Positions 26,599-34,932 of a stretch of DNA of 64,000 nt are shown here, in pieces (positions within the stretch are counted from its first letter, which is position 1; every line of letters starts with the position of its first letter). The notes under the pieces were generated by a model. It had not been told where the DNA came from. It did not search any database and saw only the letters and a program-made list of their open reading frames with translations. The DNA comes from Buttiauxella brennerae ATCC 51605 (GTDB lineage: Bacteria; Pseudomonadota; Gammaproteobacteria; Enterobacterales; Enterobacteriaceae), in the NCBI RefSeq assembly GCF_001654925.1, contig NZ_LXER01000015.1:62001-126000 (forward strand), given 5' to 3'. Made by a program: the position numbers and the translations under genes.

Positions 26599-27328
26599 GT
26601 GATTGACCGTTAAGCGGTAAAAAACCGGATTCGGTCAGGAAGGCTTGCCCCGCCTGGCCCAGAATAAAGGCCACCAACGCGGTTGTTTCCGGTGACTCTT
26701 CAAGTACTGCCAGCTGATATTCACACAATATGTTGTGCTCAGCTGGGAGGGTAACGCTGCGAATATCCGGCTGCTGAGCCAGCGCTTTTCCATAGTGCGC
26801 GTAGCCGATAAACACGTCAGCATATTTCTGGCGCAGTATCCAGGCGCTGGCCAGTTCACCTGGCGGAACTCTTAATGTGTCTCGCCCACCCACCAGTGCA
26901 ATGGCACGTTCCCGCAACTGTTGCCCAAGGCCGGGCTGCAATTGCTCCAGTTTATCAAACAGCGCCCAGGTGTAATCACCGGACGGGTCGCAACCGGGCG
27001 TGGATGTACCAATCCGTAATGACGGGTCGCTGAGCAACGCCAGCCAGCCACCCTTTTCCTGTGTCGTCAGGCAAAGCTGGTTCCAGCTAAACGTATGAGT
27101 TTGCGTGGCGTGACCGTTCGCCAGTAAATGCTGCGGATGTTCCCGATTGGCTGAGGCGAAAAGGGCGCATGGCTCGCCAGCTTCTATGCGCTCTTTCAGA
27201 AGTCCGGCGGGGCCATACTGAGCGATAACCTCAATCCCCGTTAGCTGAGTAAACTGTTTCAGTAACGGCGTGAATGCCAGGCGTAAACTGCCTGCTGCCA
27301 TGATCGGGAGTGGTGCTTTAAGTTCCAT
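26582..27328 (-). CDS. ModA-like oxyanion-binding protein without signal peptide
   Basis: A 248-residue protein of the periplasmic binding fold used for molybdate and tungstate: MAAGSLRLAFTPLLKQFTQ, GPAGLLKERIEAGEPCALFA SANREHP (ligand loop), PGCDPSGDYTW and GQAFLTESGFLPL. There is no signal peptide; it starts MELKAPLPIMAAGSLR, and an in-frame TAG nine codons or fewer upstream excludes a longer form. It could be a cytoplasmic molybdate binder or a sensor, or a protein that has lost export. It lies 14 bp after the beta-lactamase gene on the same strand and is convergent with the MolC-like gene. Confidence 0.65.
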   Translation of the reverse strand: MELKAPLPIMAAGSLRLAFTPLLKQFTQLTGIEVIAQYGPAGLLKERIEAGEPCALFASANREHPQHLLANGHATQTHTFSWNQLCLTTQEKGGWLALLSDPSLRIGTSTPGCDPSGDYTWALFDKLEQLQPGLGQQLRERAIALVGGRDTLRVPPGELASAWILRQKYADVFIGYAHYGKALAQQPDIRSVTLPAEHNILCEYQLAVLEESPETTALVAFILGQAGQAFLTESGFLPLNGQSLICQS

Positions 27329-27342
27329 CGCTCGTGTCTACC

Positions 27343-28230
27343 TCAAAGACCTTCGGTAACGATTTTAGCCGCTGCGGCTAACACATCATTACGCGATTTG
27401 GCCTCTTTTTGCGGCTGAGTAAAGTAGGTCACCAGAACCAACGGCGGCTGGTTTTCAGGCCAGATCACGGCGATATCATTGGTCGTGCCATAACTGCCAC
27501 TGCCGGTTTTGTCCGCCACCGTCCATGTCGTCGGCAAACCTGCGCGAATACTTGCGCCACCTGTGGTGTTTTTCTTCATCCACTCAACCAATTGTTTGCG
27601 CTGCGGTTCTGCGAGGGCATTGTCCAGGGTAAGATTTTGTAGAGTTTTGGCCATTGCTGCCGGAGTGGTGGTGTCACGTTCATCACCCGGAATGGCGGTA
27701 TTTAGCGTGGGTTCGGTGCGATCCAGACGGAAGGTTTTGTCACCGATGGAACGTGCAAACTGCGTGACTTTATCCGGCCCGCCAAGTTGGGCGATCAGTT
27801 TGTTCATGGCGGTATTATCACTGTATCTCAGCGTCGCATCGGTTAATTCGGCGATAGTCATGCCGCCATCAAGGTGCTTTTCCGTAATAGGGTTGTAGTT
27901 GACCAAATCTGATTTCTTAATTTCAACACGCTGGTTTAGCAAACCGGTTTGCGTCTCGCTTTGTTTCAAAATAGCTGAAGCGGCCATCACTTTGCTGGTA
28001 CTACACATTGGGAACCGTTCATCACCACGATAGACAATTTGTGAATTATCAGCGGTGTTGATCAGCACTACGCCCAGGCGCCCACCGGTACTTTTCTCCA
28101 GCTCGGCAAGTTTTTTACCTATGGCTACCGTGTCCTGCGGCGCTTGCGCCCACAATGGCGAACTGGTGAGGAGTAAAGGAATTAACGCGCTTGCCATCAG
28201 GGCGGTCTGGCGCAGAGTGTGTTTAATCAT
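27343..28230 (-). CDS. Chromosomal class A beta-lactamase, CTX-M/FONA-like
   Basis: A serine beta-lactamase secreted to the periplasm, hydrolysing penicillins and probably oxyimino-cephalosporins. It is 295 residues with a signal peptide ending near SSPLWA|QA. Active-site motifs are MCSTSK (catalytic Ser about residue 77), [10 protein letters not shown] (SDN loop), [20 protein letters not shown] (omega loop Glu) and [18 protein letters not shown] (KTG). These are the CTX-M/FONA/SFO class signatures, but many substitutions separate it from the CTX-M groups recalled here. ATG 28230 follows GAGG by 6 nt and matches the FONA-type N-terminus (M-x-K-x-TLRQT-LM); the frame is open 4 codons further. 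No ampR-like regulator or IS lies beside it, so it looks intrinsic. Confidence 0.9.
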   Translation of the reverse strand: MIKHTLRQTALMASALIPLLLTSSPLWAQAPQDTVAIGKKLAELEKSTGGRLGVVLINTADNSQIVYRGDERFPMCSTSKVMAASAILKQSETQTGLLNQRVEIKKSDLVNYNPITEKHLDGGMTIAELTDATLRYSDNTAMNKLIAQLGGPDKVTQFARSIGDKTFRLDRTEPTLNTAIPGDERDTTTPAAMAKTLQNLTLDNALAEPQRKQLVEWMKKNTTGGASIRAGLPTTWTVADKTGSGSYGTTNDIAVIWPENQPPLVLVTYFTQPQKEAKSRNDVLAAAAKIVTEGL

Positions 28231-28561
28231 GCATTGCCTCATTAGAAATAATCGATCTGTCAGTTCAGGCTGAATTCAGCGATTTATTGACACATTTAAC
28301 CTCTTTTGCGAGGAAGTTAACATATTCTGACAGGCGTTCGAGCTTATTCGTTAAAAAAGCCAGGGGTGCTAATCTTCCCGCGCTGTAAATCAGTAAAAAA
28401 TCTAGTTTTACTTTATTCAAAATTAAACAAAATACTTCTCAGGTTCGCACAAAAGAATAATTTATAAATCCTGCCGTACCATAACATTCGCGCTCTTTTT
28501 CCGGCACTTATACGACTCAGGTTGTTAAGTCTTGCCGTTTATTTTTTGAGCGCGGGGACAC
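28231..28561. other. Intergenic region between bla and the SYLF lipoprotein
   Basis: About 330 bp, A/T-rich towards the right, between divergent genes. It must hold both promoters. No convincing -35/-10 pair, repeat, IS end or conserved RNA was recognised. Confidence 0.5.
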
Positions 28562-29152
28562 ATGCAGTATAAAAAATTAATACTCATCGCAGTTTTGGCT
28601 ATTGTTGGTTGCAGCGCTAAAGGTGATACCGCAAGTCAGCAACGTAACACGATTCAGCAAATGCGAATCAATACGCTGACTAAAATTTATAAAATCCATC
28701 CTGAAGCGCGCAGTAAGATATTGAAGGCAAAAGGTTACGCAGTATTCTCCAATAACAGCAGCAAAATTCTGTTATTCGGATTTGGTAGCGGTTATGGGGT
28801 AGTGAAAGATCTCAGAACGGGTAAAGACACCTACATGAAAATGGCACAAGCCGGGGCGGGCGTGGGCATGGGCGTGAAACAGTTAAGCACCGTGATGGTG
28901 TTTAATGACAGTAAGGCGCTAAGTGATTTTATTAAGAATGGCTACATTATTGGCGCAGATGCCAATGCAGCCGCTAAATATGATGACAAAGGTTTGCCAG
29001 CCGTAGGCACTTCGGCGAGTGCTGTTGCACCCGGCACGGTAACAATGCCTAAGCCGGTTAATGTCTATGAAATAACCGAAAAAGGCCTTGCCGCACAGGC
29101 AATGGTTAATGGTTATAAATACTGGCCTGATGATTATTTGAACGGTAAATAA
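28562..29152 (+). CDS. SYLF/YSC84-domain lipoprotein
   Basis: A 196-residue predicted outer-membrane or periplasmic lipoprotein: signal peptide MQYKKLILIAVLAIVGC with a lipobox (IVGC, acylated Cys17), then a SYLF (DUF500, lipid-binding) domain. The domain shows AKGYAVFSNNSSKILLFGFG, GSGYGVVKDLRTGKDTYMKM AQAGAGVGMG and VMVFNDSKALSDFIKNG. Bacterial SYLF lipoproteins are mostly uncharacterised. It stands alone with its own terminator. Confidence 0.8.
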   Translation: MQYKKLILIAVLAIVGCSAKGDTASQQRNTIQQMRINTLTKIYKIHPEARSKILKAKGYAVFSNNSSKILLFGFGSGYGVVKDLRTGKDTYMKMAQAGAGVGMGVKQLSTVMVFNDSKALSDFIKNGYIIGADANAAAKYDDKGLPAVGTSASAVAPGTVTMPKPVNVYEITEKGLAAQAMVNGYKYWPDDYLNGK

Positions 29153-29165
29153 CTCACTAAAAATA

Positions 29166-29190
29166 AACGGTGCCGCTCGCACCGTTTTTT
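29166..29190 (+). terminator. Terminator of the SYLF lipoprotein gene
   Basis: AACGGTGC (29166-29173) and GCACCGTT (29179-29186) form an 8-bp stem with a 5-nt loop, followed by TTTT. Confidence 0.85.
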
Positions 29191-29347
29191 ATCTCCCCTG
29201 CGAATTTTCACCAAATGGTAAAGAAGTGTAAAAAACTTTTTTACTCGCTTAGGTCAATACATAGCTTCATTTTTCATTAGGCACTGGATTTTTCCCGAAT
29301 CCCCGTACTTAATATAGGTACCTGCGATACATGTTATAGGGTTAAAC

Positions 29348-30514
29348 ATGCTTAATAACTACAGCGTAAGAACCGTTATTATTGTTTTTACAACAGCCTC
29401 TATTGCCTTAATGGATCTCATGGCCTTCTTTTTGAAGGCAAATGTGAATGTCGTTCTCATGCTCAATGCAGTTGGGGCTGCATTGCTTCTGATATTATGG
29501 TCGTATATGACCAAATACCTCGTTAAACCCATTAATGAAGTGAAGCGCAATATTGATGAGATAAGCTCCGGGAATTTATCTATCTCTATTCGTGCCTTTG
29601 GTAACAACTGCGCAGGTAAGTTAATTCCAGGGATAAATAGCCTGGCAAAAGAAATATCCAGTCTGGTCATGGATATAAGAAAATCATCCAATTCAGCCAG
29701 CGTTTTATCAGCAACGCTTGCAAACCAGAGTGCTGAGCTTTCAGTAAAAACCGAACAACAATCGGCAATGCTGATGCAAACGGCTTCAAGCATGGAAGAG
29801 ATTTCGGCTGGAACAAAGAGTAATGCAGAGAACACGCGGCAGTTAAACAATATCACCAGTGAAGCGCATAAATCGGCTGGCCACGGCAGCCATTTGATGC
29901 AAAAACTCACAGAAAATATGGTTTCAATCACTGACTGTTCGAAGAAAATGACAGAAATCATCAGCATCATAGATGGGATAGCTTTTCAAACGAACATACT
30001 TGCATTAAATGCGGCCGTTGAAGCGGCAAGGGCTGGGGAACACGGTAAAGGGTTTGCCGTTGTTGCCGGTGAAGTCAGGGTATTAGCGAAGAAAAGCTCC
30101 GAGTCGGCAAAAAATATTAAGTCACTTATTGAAACGACAAATATTAATGTGATGCAGGGCGCGAAATTAGTTTCTGAAGCAGAAAAAAATATGCACGATA
30201 TCGTTTCAGGATCTGAAGATCTTAATATCCTCATGGAGCATATTTTCATATCGACTAATGAACAGGAAAAGGGCATTCAACAAATAACTATTGCCTTGTC
30301 CGAACTGGAAAAAGTGACACAGAGTAATGCAGCGGTGGTTGTCGAACTTGCTGAATCCTCGGATGTTCTTAAAACCCAGGTGGTTGAACTACAAACCAGA
30401 ACCAGTAATTTGCGATTGGGCGATGACGATAAAGTGATGGCATCAATATCACCTCAGGTCGCCCCGGTCAGACCTAAAGTGTCAGTTCAGGAAGGGGGCT
30501 GGCAAACATTCTGA
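29348..30514 (+). CDS. Methyl-accepting chemotaxis protein without a periplasmic sensor domain
   Basis: A 388-residue chemoreceptor. Two membrane helices (about 8-28 and 34-55) are separated by only a few residues, so there is no ligand-binding domain outside the cell. A HAMP segment ([20 protein letters not shown]) and a long cytoplasmic coiled coil follow, with the hairpin tip [20 protein letters not shown] and [15 protein letters not shown], which contacts CheA/CheW. The chain ends GGWQTF, resembling the CheR/CheB tethering pentapeptide (NWETF type). It may sense membrane state, cytoplasmic cues or temperature (inference). It is a single gene followed by a hairpin terminator. Confidence 0.88.
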   Translation: MLNNYSVRTVIIVFTTASIALMDLMAFFLKANVNVVLMLNAVGAALLLILWSYMTKYLVKPINEVKRNIDEISSGNLSISIRAFGNNCAGKLIPGINSLAKEISSLVMDIRKSSNSASVLSATLANQSAELSVKTEQQSAMLMQTASSMEEISAGTKSNAENTRQLNNITSEAHKSAGHGSHLMQKLTENMVSITDCSKKMTEIISIIDGIAFQTNILALNAAVEAARAGEHGKGFAVVAGEVRVLAKKSSESAKNIKSLIETTNINVMQGAKLVSEAEKNMHDIVSGSEDLNILMEHIFISTNEQEKGIQQITIALSELEKVTQSNAAVVVELAESSDVLKTQVVELQTRTSNLRLGDDDKVMASISPQVAPVRPKVSVQEGGWQTF

Positions 30515-30549
30515 TTTTGAGCGCAACTCAATAGTCGGAATGAGTTTTC

Positions 30550-30596
30550 ACTGCACCCCAAATGTTGGTTACTCAACAATTAAGGTGCAGTTTTTT
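30550..30596 (+). terminator. Terminator of the chemoreceptor gene
   Basis: CTGCACC (30551-30557) pairs with GGTGCAG (30584-30590), with an inner AATGTTG / CAACAATT pairing, followed by TTTTTT. An ATG follows the T-run and opens only a 32-codon frame without family resemblance. Confidence 0.75.
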
Positions 30597-30708
30597 ATGA
30601 GTAAAGAGCCCACCATTTTCCATCTTGATAGCCTGCCTCTGGATAACTTATGCGCTATTGGATCAGGGCGTGATACGATGAACCTCATTCATTGAAAGGC
30701 TAATTATC

Positions 30709-30873
30709 ATGTCTATTTTCGATTATGCAATGAAGCGCTTCAGTAACGCATCAAACGGTACGGTGACGTGCCCAATCTGCCAGAGCAAATCATCTTTTCC
30801 TGCGAACAAAATCCGCCAGGGGCAAACATTGCTCTGCCCAAAATGTAAATCACTGTTCGTGGTACCGAGATAA
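30709..30873 (+). CDS. 54-residue zinc-ribbon protein, YnfU-like (copy 1)
   Basis: A small gene read by hand. It starts MSIFDYAMKRFSNASNG and carries two Cys pairs, TCPICQS and LCPKCKS, about 20 residues apart, which form a four-cysteine zinc ribbon; it ends SLFVVPR. The layout suits the YnfU-type small zinc-binding proteins of enterobacteria, whose role is unknown. A GAAAGG ribosome site precedes the ATG. A near twin of the same length lies at 54743-54907 on the other strand. It is probably cytoplasmic. Confidence 0.72.
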   Translation: MSIFDYAMKRFSNASNGTVTCPICQSKSSFPANKIRQGQTLLCPKCKSLFVVPR

Positions 30874-30970
30874 TTTCCATACTGGCGTAACAGAATAAGA
30901 TAATGACCATTGCAGAAACCTCATTCGTGAACATAAATTTATGGATATGCCCATACGTTCAGGAGTGGTT

Positions 30971-31468
30971 ATGTTTAAGCGTCGTGGATTATTAACTGCT
31001 GTTACGGTCGCTATTTCCTTGTCATTGTTTGCTGGCCCCGCATTAGCCAACCCAGGCAACGGAAATAGTGGTGCCCATGGAAATAGTGGAAATGGGAACA
31101 GTGGAAACAAAGGGAATAGTAGCGCTCATAGTAACGGAAACGATAAGTCTGCAGATAATCATGGCAGCCGTAAAAATTACGGAAAACCCGACCATGTTGA
31201 CTCAGATATCAGTTTTAATGATGCGCGAAAACTCGCAGTTAACTATGGGCTGACAGGCTACCAGTCGCTACCTCCAGGTATTGCAAAAAACCTCGCTCGC
31301 GGTAAACCGCTTCCTCCGGGGATTGCTAAGAAAACTGTACCTGGCACGATGCTGAACCAGCTTCCTTATTATCCCGGATACGAATGGAAAATTGTCGGCG
31401 ATAATCTGGTTCTGATTGCATTAAGTACTGCAATAGTGACGTCTGTCATTAATGGTGTTTTCGACTAA
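30971..31468 (+). CDS. CigR/RcnB-family secreted or membrane protein
   Basis: A 165-residue protein with a signal peptide (MFKRRGLLTAVTVAISLSLF...ALA), then a low-complexity stretch of Asn/Gly/Ser repeats (NGNSG, GNSG, GNKGNS) with His, and a conserved C-terminal half: SDISFNDARKLAVNYGLTGY, SLPPGIAKNLARGKPLPPGI, PYYPGYEWKIVGDNLVLI and a last hydrophobic segment. The PPGIAKNLARGKPLPPGIAK block is the RcnB/CigR hallmark. In Salmonella CigR is an anti-virulence factor; here the role is unknown. ATG 30971 follows AGGAG; the open frame begins at 30941. Confidence 0.8.
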   Translation: MFKRRGLLTAVTVAISLSLFAGPALANPGNGNSGAHGNSGNGNSGNKGNSSAHSNGNDKSADNHGSRKNYGKPDHVDSDISFNDARKLAVNYGLTGYQSLPPGIAKNLARGKPLPPGIAKKTVPGTMLNQLPYYPGYEWKIVGDNLVLIALSTAIVTSVINGVFD

Positions 31469-31492
31469 AATCCCTTTTTATGCGCCCTCTGT

Positions 31493-31541
31493 AAATCCCG
31501 ACACGCTGACGTTAACGACGCTTGCCAGATCGTCGGGATTT
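31493..31541. terminator. Long inverted repeat between convergent genes
   Basis: AAATCCCGAC (31493-31502) and GTCGGGATTT (31532-31541) are perfect 10-bp arms with a 29-nt loop, in the gap between the CigR-like and MBL genes. The A-rich and T-rich arm ends would terminate on both strands. Confidence 0.6.
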
Positions 31542-31566
31542 GCCCGCACTGAACTTGCTTCTGCAT

Positions 31567-32409
31567 TTACTTTTCAGCGTATGCAATACGGTATCCGTCA
31601 GCATCAGGAATAATGTGTGCAAAACCTGGTTTGCCAAAGTGCATACCCGCAATTAGCCATTTTTCCTGAGCCGCCAGTTCCAGGATTTTTTTGCGGGAAG
31701 CCTGGGCCTGAGCAGGATCAGAATCAAAGGCGATGGAAACCGCAGGCTGTGCTGACTGTATATGCGGGTAATGAACAATATCCCCCCATATAAGCAAACT
31801 TTTATCCCCTGAATCAATGCGAAAACCGGTGTGACCTGGCGTGTGGCCGGGCAGGGATACCGGGCGAATCCCTGCAACTATTGCTGATTCACTCAGGAAG
31901 TTTACACGCCGCCCATAAATATCAAGCGTGCGCCGTGCCAGTTCAAAATTCCGTTTACCCCGTTCGCTCGCCTGGTTTAGAAAGGTATCATTTCGCCAAA
32001 ACTTCACTTCGAGCGGGTGAATATAAAGCTCCGCATTCGCAAAGGTCGCGCGGCCTTCCGTATCCAGCAGGCCACCGATGTGATCCGGATGAGCATGCGT
32101 CAACAGAATGGTGTCGATTTCTTCCGGGCTGGATCCGGCCGCATAAAGGTTATCTTTGAGGCTTCCTCCCGCGTTATTCAATCCACCCGTACCGGCATCA
32201 ACCAAAATTGTTCGACCCCGCCCGCGAATTAAGTAGCAATTGATATGAATATTTCCCGGCTGGGAGATCCCTGCATTGCGCTGGATTTCATCCGCATCAG
32301 CGGTATCAATCCCGGATAAGAGATCCAGGCTGGCCGCCATATGACCGTCACTCAGTGCGGTAACTCGATAATCACCGATTTGATGGGATGCGAACGGGGT
32401 GTCATTCAT
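31567..32409 (-). CDS. MBL-fold metallohydrolase
   Basis: A 280-residue metallo-beta-lactamase-fold hydrolase. The dinuclear metal-site motif THAHPDHIGG lies near residue 105, with metal ligands SLPGHTPGHTGF near 190 and IWGDIVHYPH near 210 (the bridging Asp), and the final His in AGMHFGKPGF. Members of this subgroup include lactonases and other esterases, and substrate cannot be told from sequence. It has no signal peptide, so it is cytoplasmic, and it stands alone on the minus strand. It is unrelated to antibiotic hydrolysis as far as the motifs show. Confidence 0.8.
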   Translation of the reverse strand: MNDTPFASHQIGDYRVTALSDGHMAASLDLLSGIDTADADEIQRNAGISQPGNIHINCYLIRGRGRTILVDAGTGGLNNAGGSLKDNLYAAGSSPEEIDTILLTHAHPDHIGGLLDTEGRATFANAELYIHPLEVKFWRNDTFLNQASERGKRNFELARRTLDIYGRRVNFLSESAIVAGIRPVSLPGHTPGHTGFRIDSGDKSLLIWGDIVHYPHIQSAQPAVSIAFDSDPAQAQASRKKILELAAQEKWLIAGMHFGKPGFAHIIPDADGYRIAYAEK

Positions 32410-32609
32410 AGATGCTTCCTTTTTATAACGGCGTTAATTGCGAATGTGGAGAGTTCTTTTCCGCAGACATTTCATCATGCTACATGCTGTTCTTTCACTT
32501 ATGAATCGATATTATTTCAATGTACAGTGATATTTTTTCACTGATGATAATTCTAAATTCATACCAGAAAAGGTCGCAACCATGCGACACAATACGATGT
32601 TCAAACCTA

Positions 32610-32629
32610 CAGGCCGAACAGGGGGCCTG
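32610..32629. terminator. Hairpin between ABC-F and MBL genes
   Basis: CAGGCC (32610-32615) and GGCCTG (32624-32629) form a 6-bp stem with an 8-nt loop, 15 bp beyond the ABC-F stop codon, consistent with its terminator. No strong T-run follows, so support is limited. Confidence 0.4.
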
Positions 32630-32643
32630 AAGGTATTCTGGCG

Positions 32644-34257
32644 TTACCATACCTGAAATTGCCATTCCGAGTCTGTGGCCGATAAACGCCCGGTTAAATT
32701 CAGGTTATTCAGAAATACCTCATCATGTGACACGGCAATCATTGCTCCCTGATAACTCCGCAGCATCATTTCCAGCGCCTGAAGTGAGGGCAGATCAAGA
32801 TGGTTACTGGGCTCATCAAGCAACAGCAGTTGTGGGGTGGGGTCTGCGTACAACACACAGGCCAGTGCCGCTTTCAGGCGTTCACCACCGCTTAAAAACC
32901 CGCTGGCTATCTGGATTTTTTGAGCATCCAGGCCCAATTGTGCCAGGCGCATACGTAAATCGGCCTCGCCAGCAGTGCGGTTGGCTTTAAACATCTGTTC
33001 AAGAACGGTGCGTTGCGGATCAAGGTTCGTAAGGTGCTGATCAAGTAAGGCCACTCCGTGTGGCACCTGGCAAACACCACGCAATGGCTGCAAGTGACCT
33101 GCCAGTACTTTCAGCAAAGTCGATTTTCCACATCCGTTACGCCCAACGACACCGATTCGCTGTTGCGCAGAAATAGCCAGGTTTAGCGGAGATAATAAGC
33201 CTGGCACGAAGGGGAGTTGCACCTCATGGAGGACGGCAACTTGTCGTTTTGACGGGACGTTAACTTCAAGGGAATGCACCACAATCGCCACATTTTCTTC
33301 AACAAGATTGGCCGCATCGCGCACGCGTTGATTGAGTAATTCATGTGCAGCAAGCTGGCGCTGGTTTAATTTCCCGGCAGAGGTCTCACTGCGCTGTTTT
33401 TGCCCGCCGAGCAAAATCTTGGCCTGATTGGCTTCGCGCCCATGACGATTCCCGCGCGACTGCCGTTTCTCAAGGCGTTCTTTCTGGTCGCGAAGGTTTT
33501 TTTCCTCGCGTTGGCGTTCATGCTTTCGTTGTTCCAGCTGTTGCTGAGCAAGCTGTACTTCCTGGGATTTAAGCTGTTTGTAAACCGAATAGTTACCGCC
33601 ATAGTTATTCAGGCCAATTGATGACAGTTCAACAATTCGTTGCATTGATTCCAGCAACTCCCGGTCATGGCTTACCACCAATAATCCCGCTTGCCAGCGC
33701 TGTAGCTGGGCAATCAGCACTTTGCGGTGGGCGCGGTCGAGATGGTTACTGGGTTCATCGAGGATCAAAAAGTCCGCCTCAGAAAGCCAGGCGCCGATAA
33801 GTGCAACGCGCATGGACTCACCGCCACTTAACTGGCTGGCAAGTGTTGTGGCGCTGACATGCCCGAGTTCGCATTGCTCCAGCTCATGCTGCAAGCGCTG
33901 GCGAATATCCCAATGGTGACTAACCATATCAAAATCTGCCGCAGACACGCAGCCTCGCTCGATGCGTTCAAGTGCGTCGATAATGGGCCGAACGCCTGCA
34001 AGATCGGCAACCTTAGCGGTTGGCGGGTAGAGGATTTGCTGAGCCAGATAATACGCCATACCGGAACGGGTACAGCGGCCGGACGATGGCGAAATCTTCC
34101 CGGCTAAAATCTGCGAGAGAACACTTTTGCCCACACCGTTTCGCCCAACCAAACCTGTAGGGCGTGAGTCAAAAGTTTCATTGAGTTGTGAAAACAGCGG
34201 TGTGCCATCAGGTAAAACAAAAGATACGCCTTCCAGCGCGATATACGAATTCGTCAT
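32644..34257 (-). CDS. ABC-F family ATPase (ribosome-acting or resistance-type)
   Basis: A 537-residue soluble protein with two ABC ATPase domains in one chain and no membrane segment. Domain 1 has GRNGVGKSV, QLSGGESMRVAL and LILDEPSNHLD. A charged linker follows (about 215-300, rich in Gln/Lys/Arg/Glu: QEVQLAQQQLEQRKHERQRE). Domain 2 has GRNGCGKSTLL, FLSGGERLKAAL and LLLLDEPSNHLD. ABC-F proteins act on the ribosomal E site, either as translation factors or as antibiotic-protection proteins. It does not look like EttA, Uup, YbiT or YheS by length and N-terminus. A leader with tiny ORFs and a hairpin precedes it. Confidence 0.82.
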   Translation of the reverse strand: MTNSYIALEGVSFVLPDGTPLFSQLNETFDSRPTGLVGRNGVGKSVLSQILAGKISPSSGRCTRSGMAYYLAQQILYPPTAKVADLAGVRPIIDALERIERGCVSAADFDMVSHHWDIRQRLQHELEQCELGHVSATTLASQLSGGESMRVALIGAWLSEADFLILDEPSNHLDRAHRKVLIAQLQRWQAGLLVVSHDRELLESMQRIVELSSIGLNNYGGNYSVYKQLKSQEVQLAQQQLEQRKHERQREEKNLRDQKERLEKRQSRGNRHGREANQAKILLGGQKQRSETSAGKLNQRQLAAHELLNQRVRDAANLVEENVAIVVHSLEVNVPSKRQVAVLHEVQLPFVPGLLSPLNLAISAQQRIGVVGRNGCGKSTLLKVLAGHLQPLRGVCQVPHGVALLDQHLTNLDPQRTVLEQMFKANRTAGEADLRMRLAQLGLDAQKIQIASGFLSGGERLKAALACVLYADPTPQLLLLDEPSNHLDLPSLQALEMMLRSYQGAMIAVSHDEVFLNNLNLTGRLSATDSEWQFQVW

Positions 34258-34313
34258 AGATGCAACTCCATAGATGCCAGAAACCAGCCCGATAATTCAG
34301 GACAAGTAAATCG

Positions 34314-34346
34314 GCCGTCAGACAGACGGCGGCATCAATAGCGCAT
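34314..34346 (-). promoter_or_regulatory. Leader of the ABC-F gene: two overlapping mini-ORFs and a hairpin
   Basis: On the minus strand, ATG CGC TAT TGA (34346-34335, Met-Arg-Tyr) overlaps ATG CCG CCG TCT GTC TGA (34335-34318, Met-Pro-Pro-Ser-Val) in a TGATG arrangement. GCCGTC/GACGGC (34325-34330 with 34314-34319) forms a hairpin covering the end of the second mini-ORF. Sixty nt later comes the ABC-F start. Leader peptides of this sort control several antibiotic-resistance ABC-F genes by ribosome stalling. Its operation here is inference. Confidence 0.35.
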
Positions 34347-34408
34347 TGGACGAATACCTATAGAGAAGAGATGAAGGTGACTATTTTAAATACAGTGAGC
34401 ATAAAGTA

Positions 34409-34431
34409 AAGGGAACACTCAGTGCTCCCTT
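34409..34431. terminator. Terminator of the arsRBC operon
   Basis: AAGGGAACAC / GTGCTCCCTT (34409-34418 and 34422-34431) forms a near-perfect stem with a 3-nt loop, 9 bp beyond the arsC stop codon; TTTACTTT follows on the minus strand. Confidence 0.75.
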
Positions 34432-34440
34432 GTGTCGCTG

Positions 34441-34869
34441 CTATTTCTTAATGCGGTTGCCGTTGTCATCAACAACTTGCTCACCGTCTTCTTTGGCGAA
34501 AGCGCCGTGTTGTGCATCTGGCAAGATGTCTAAAACCACCTCGGAAGGCCGGCACAAACGCGTCCCCAGAGGGGTAATGACAATCGGTCGGTTAATCAGA
34601 ATAGGGTGCTGCAACATAAAATCGACCAGCTGTTCGTCGCTAAATTTATCGTCCCCAAGCGCTAATTGCTCATAGGGTTCGACATTTTTACGCAACAGAG
34701 CCCGGGTAGTAATCCCCATATCAGCAATTAATTTTACCAGCACTTCACGGGTGGGCGGCGTTTCCAGATAAAGGATTACCGTCGGCTCAGCGCCGCTGTT
34801 ACGAATCAATTCAAGCGTATTGCGTGAGGTTCCACAGGCAGGGTTATGATAAATAGTCACATTGCTCAT
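34441..34869 (-). CDS. arsC: Arsenate reductase ArsC (glutaredoxin-dependent)
   Basis: This cytoplasmic enzyme reduces arsenate to arsenite using glutathione and glutaredoxin. The 142-residue product starts MSNVTIYHNPACGTSRNTLE, with the catalytic Cys in CGTSR at position 12. Basic residues of the anion site appear in RALLRKN and TPLGTRLCRPSEVV (the Arg triad). ATG 34869 is selected over 34896 because it gives the family N-terminus. It is the last gene of arsR-arsB-arsC. Confidence 0.93.
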   Translation of the reverse strand: MSNVTIYHNPACGTSRNTLELIRNSGAEPTVILYLETPPTREVLVKLIADMGITTRALLRKNVEPYEQLALGDDKFSDEQLVDFMLQHPILINRPIVITPLGTRLCRPSEVVLDILPDAQHGAFAKEDGEQVVDDNGNRIKK

Positions 34870-34932
34870 TGTTGTTGTCTCTTGTTCAAACTTCAATGGT
34901 CTATGCCATTGAAGTTATAAGTTAATTAATAG

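Noticed and set aside
28231-28561. AmpR/CumR-like regulator or ISEcp1 end beside the beta-lactamase
   Set aside because: No LysR frame or IS repeat could be found in either flank.
30541-30600. IS end-like sequence TGCACCCCAAATGTTGG
   Set aside because: It is one arm of the chemoreceptor terminator; no second IS end, target duplication or transposase piece is near.
30597-30698. 32-codon frame after the chemoreceptor terminator
   Set aside because: Starts directly after the terminator T-run, has no ribosome site and no recognisable motif.
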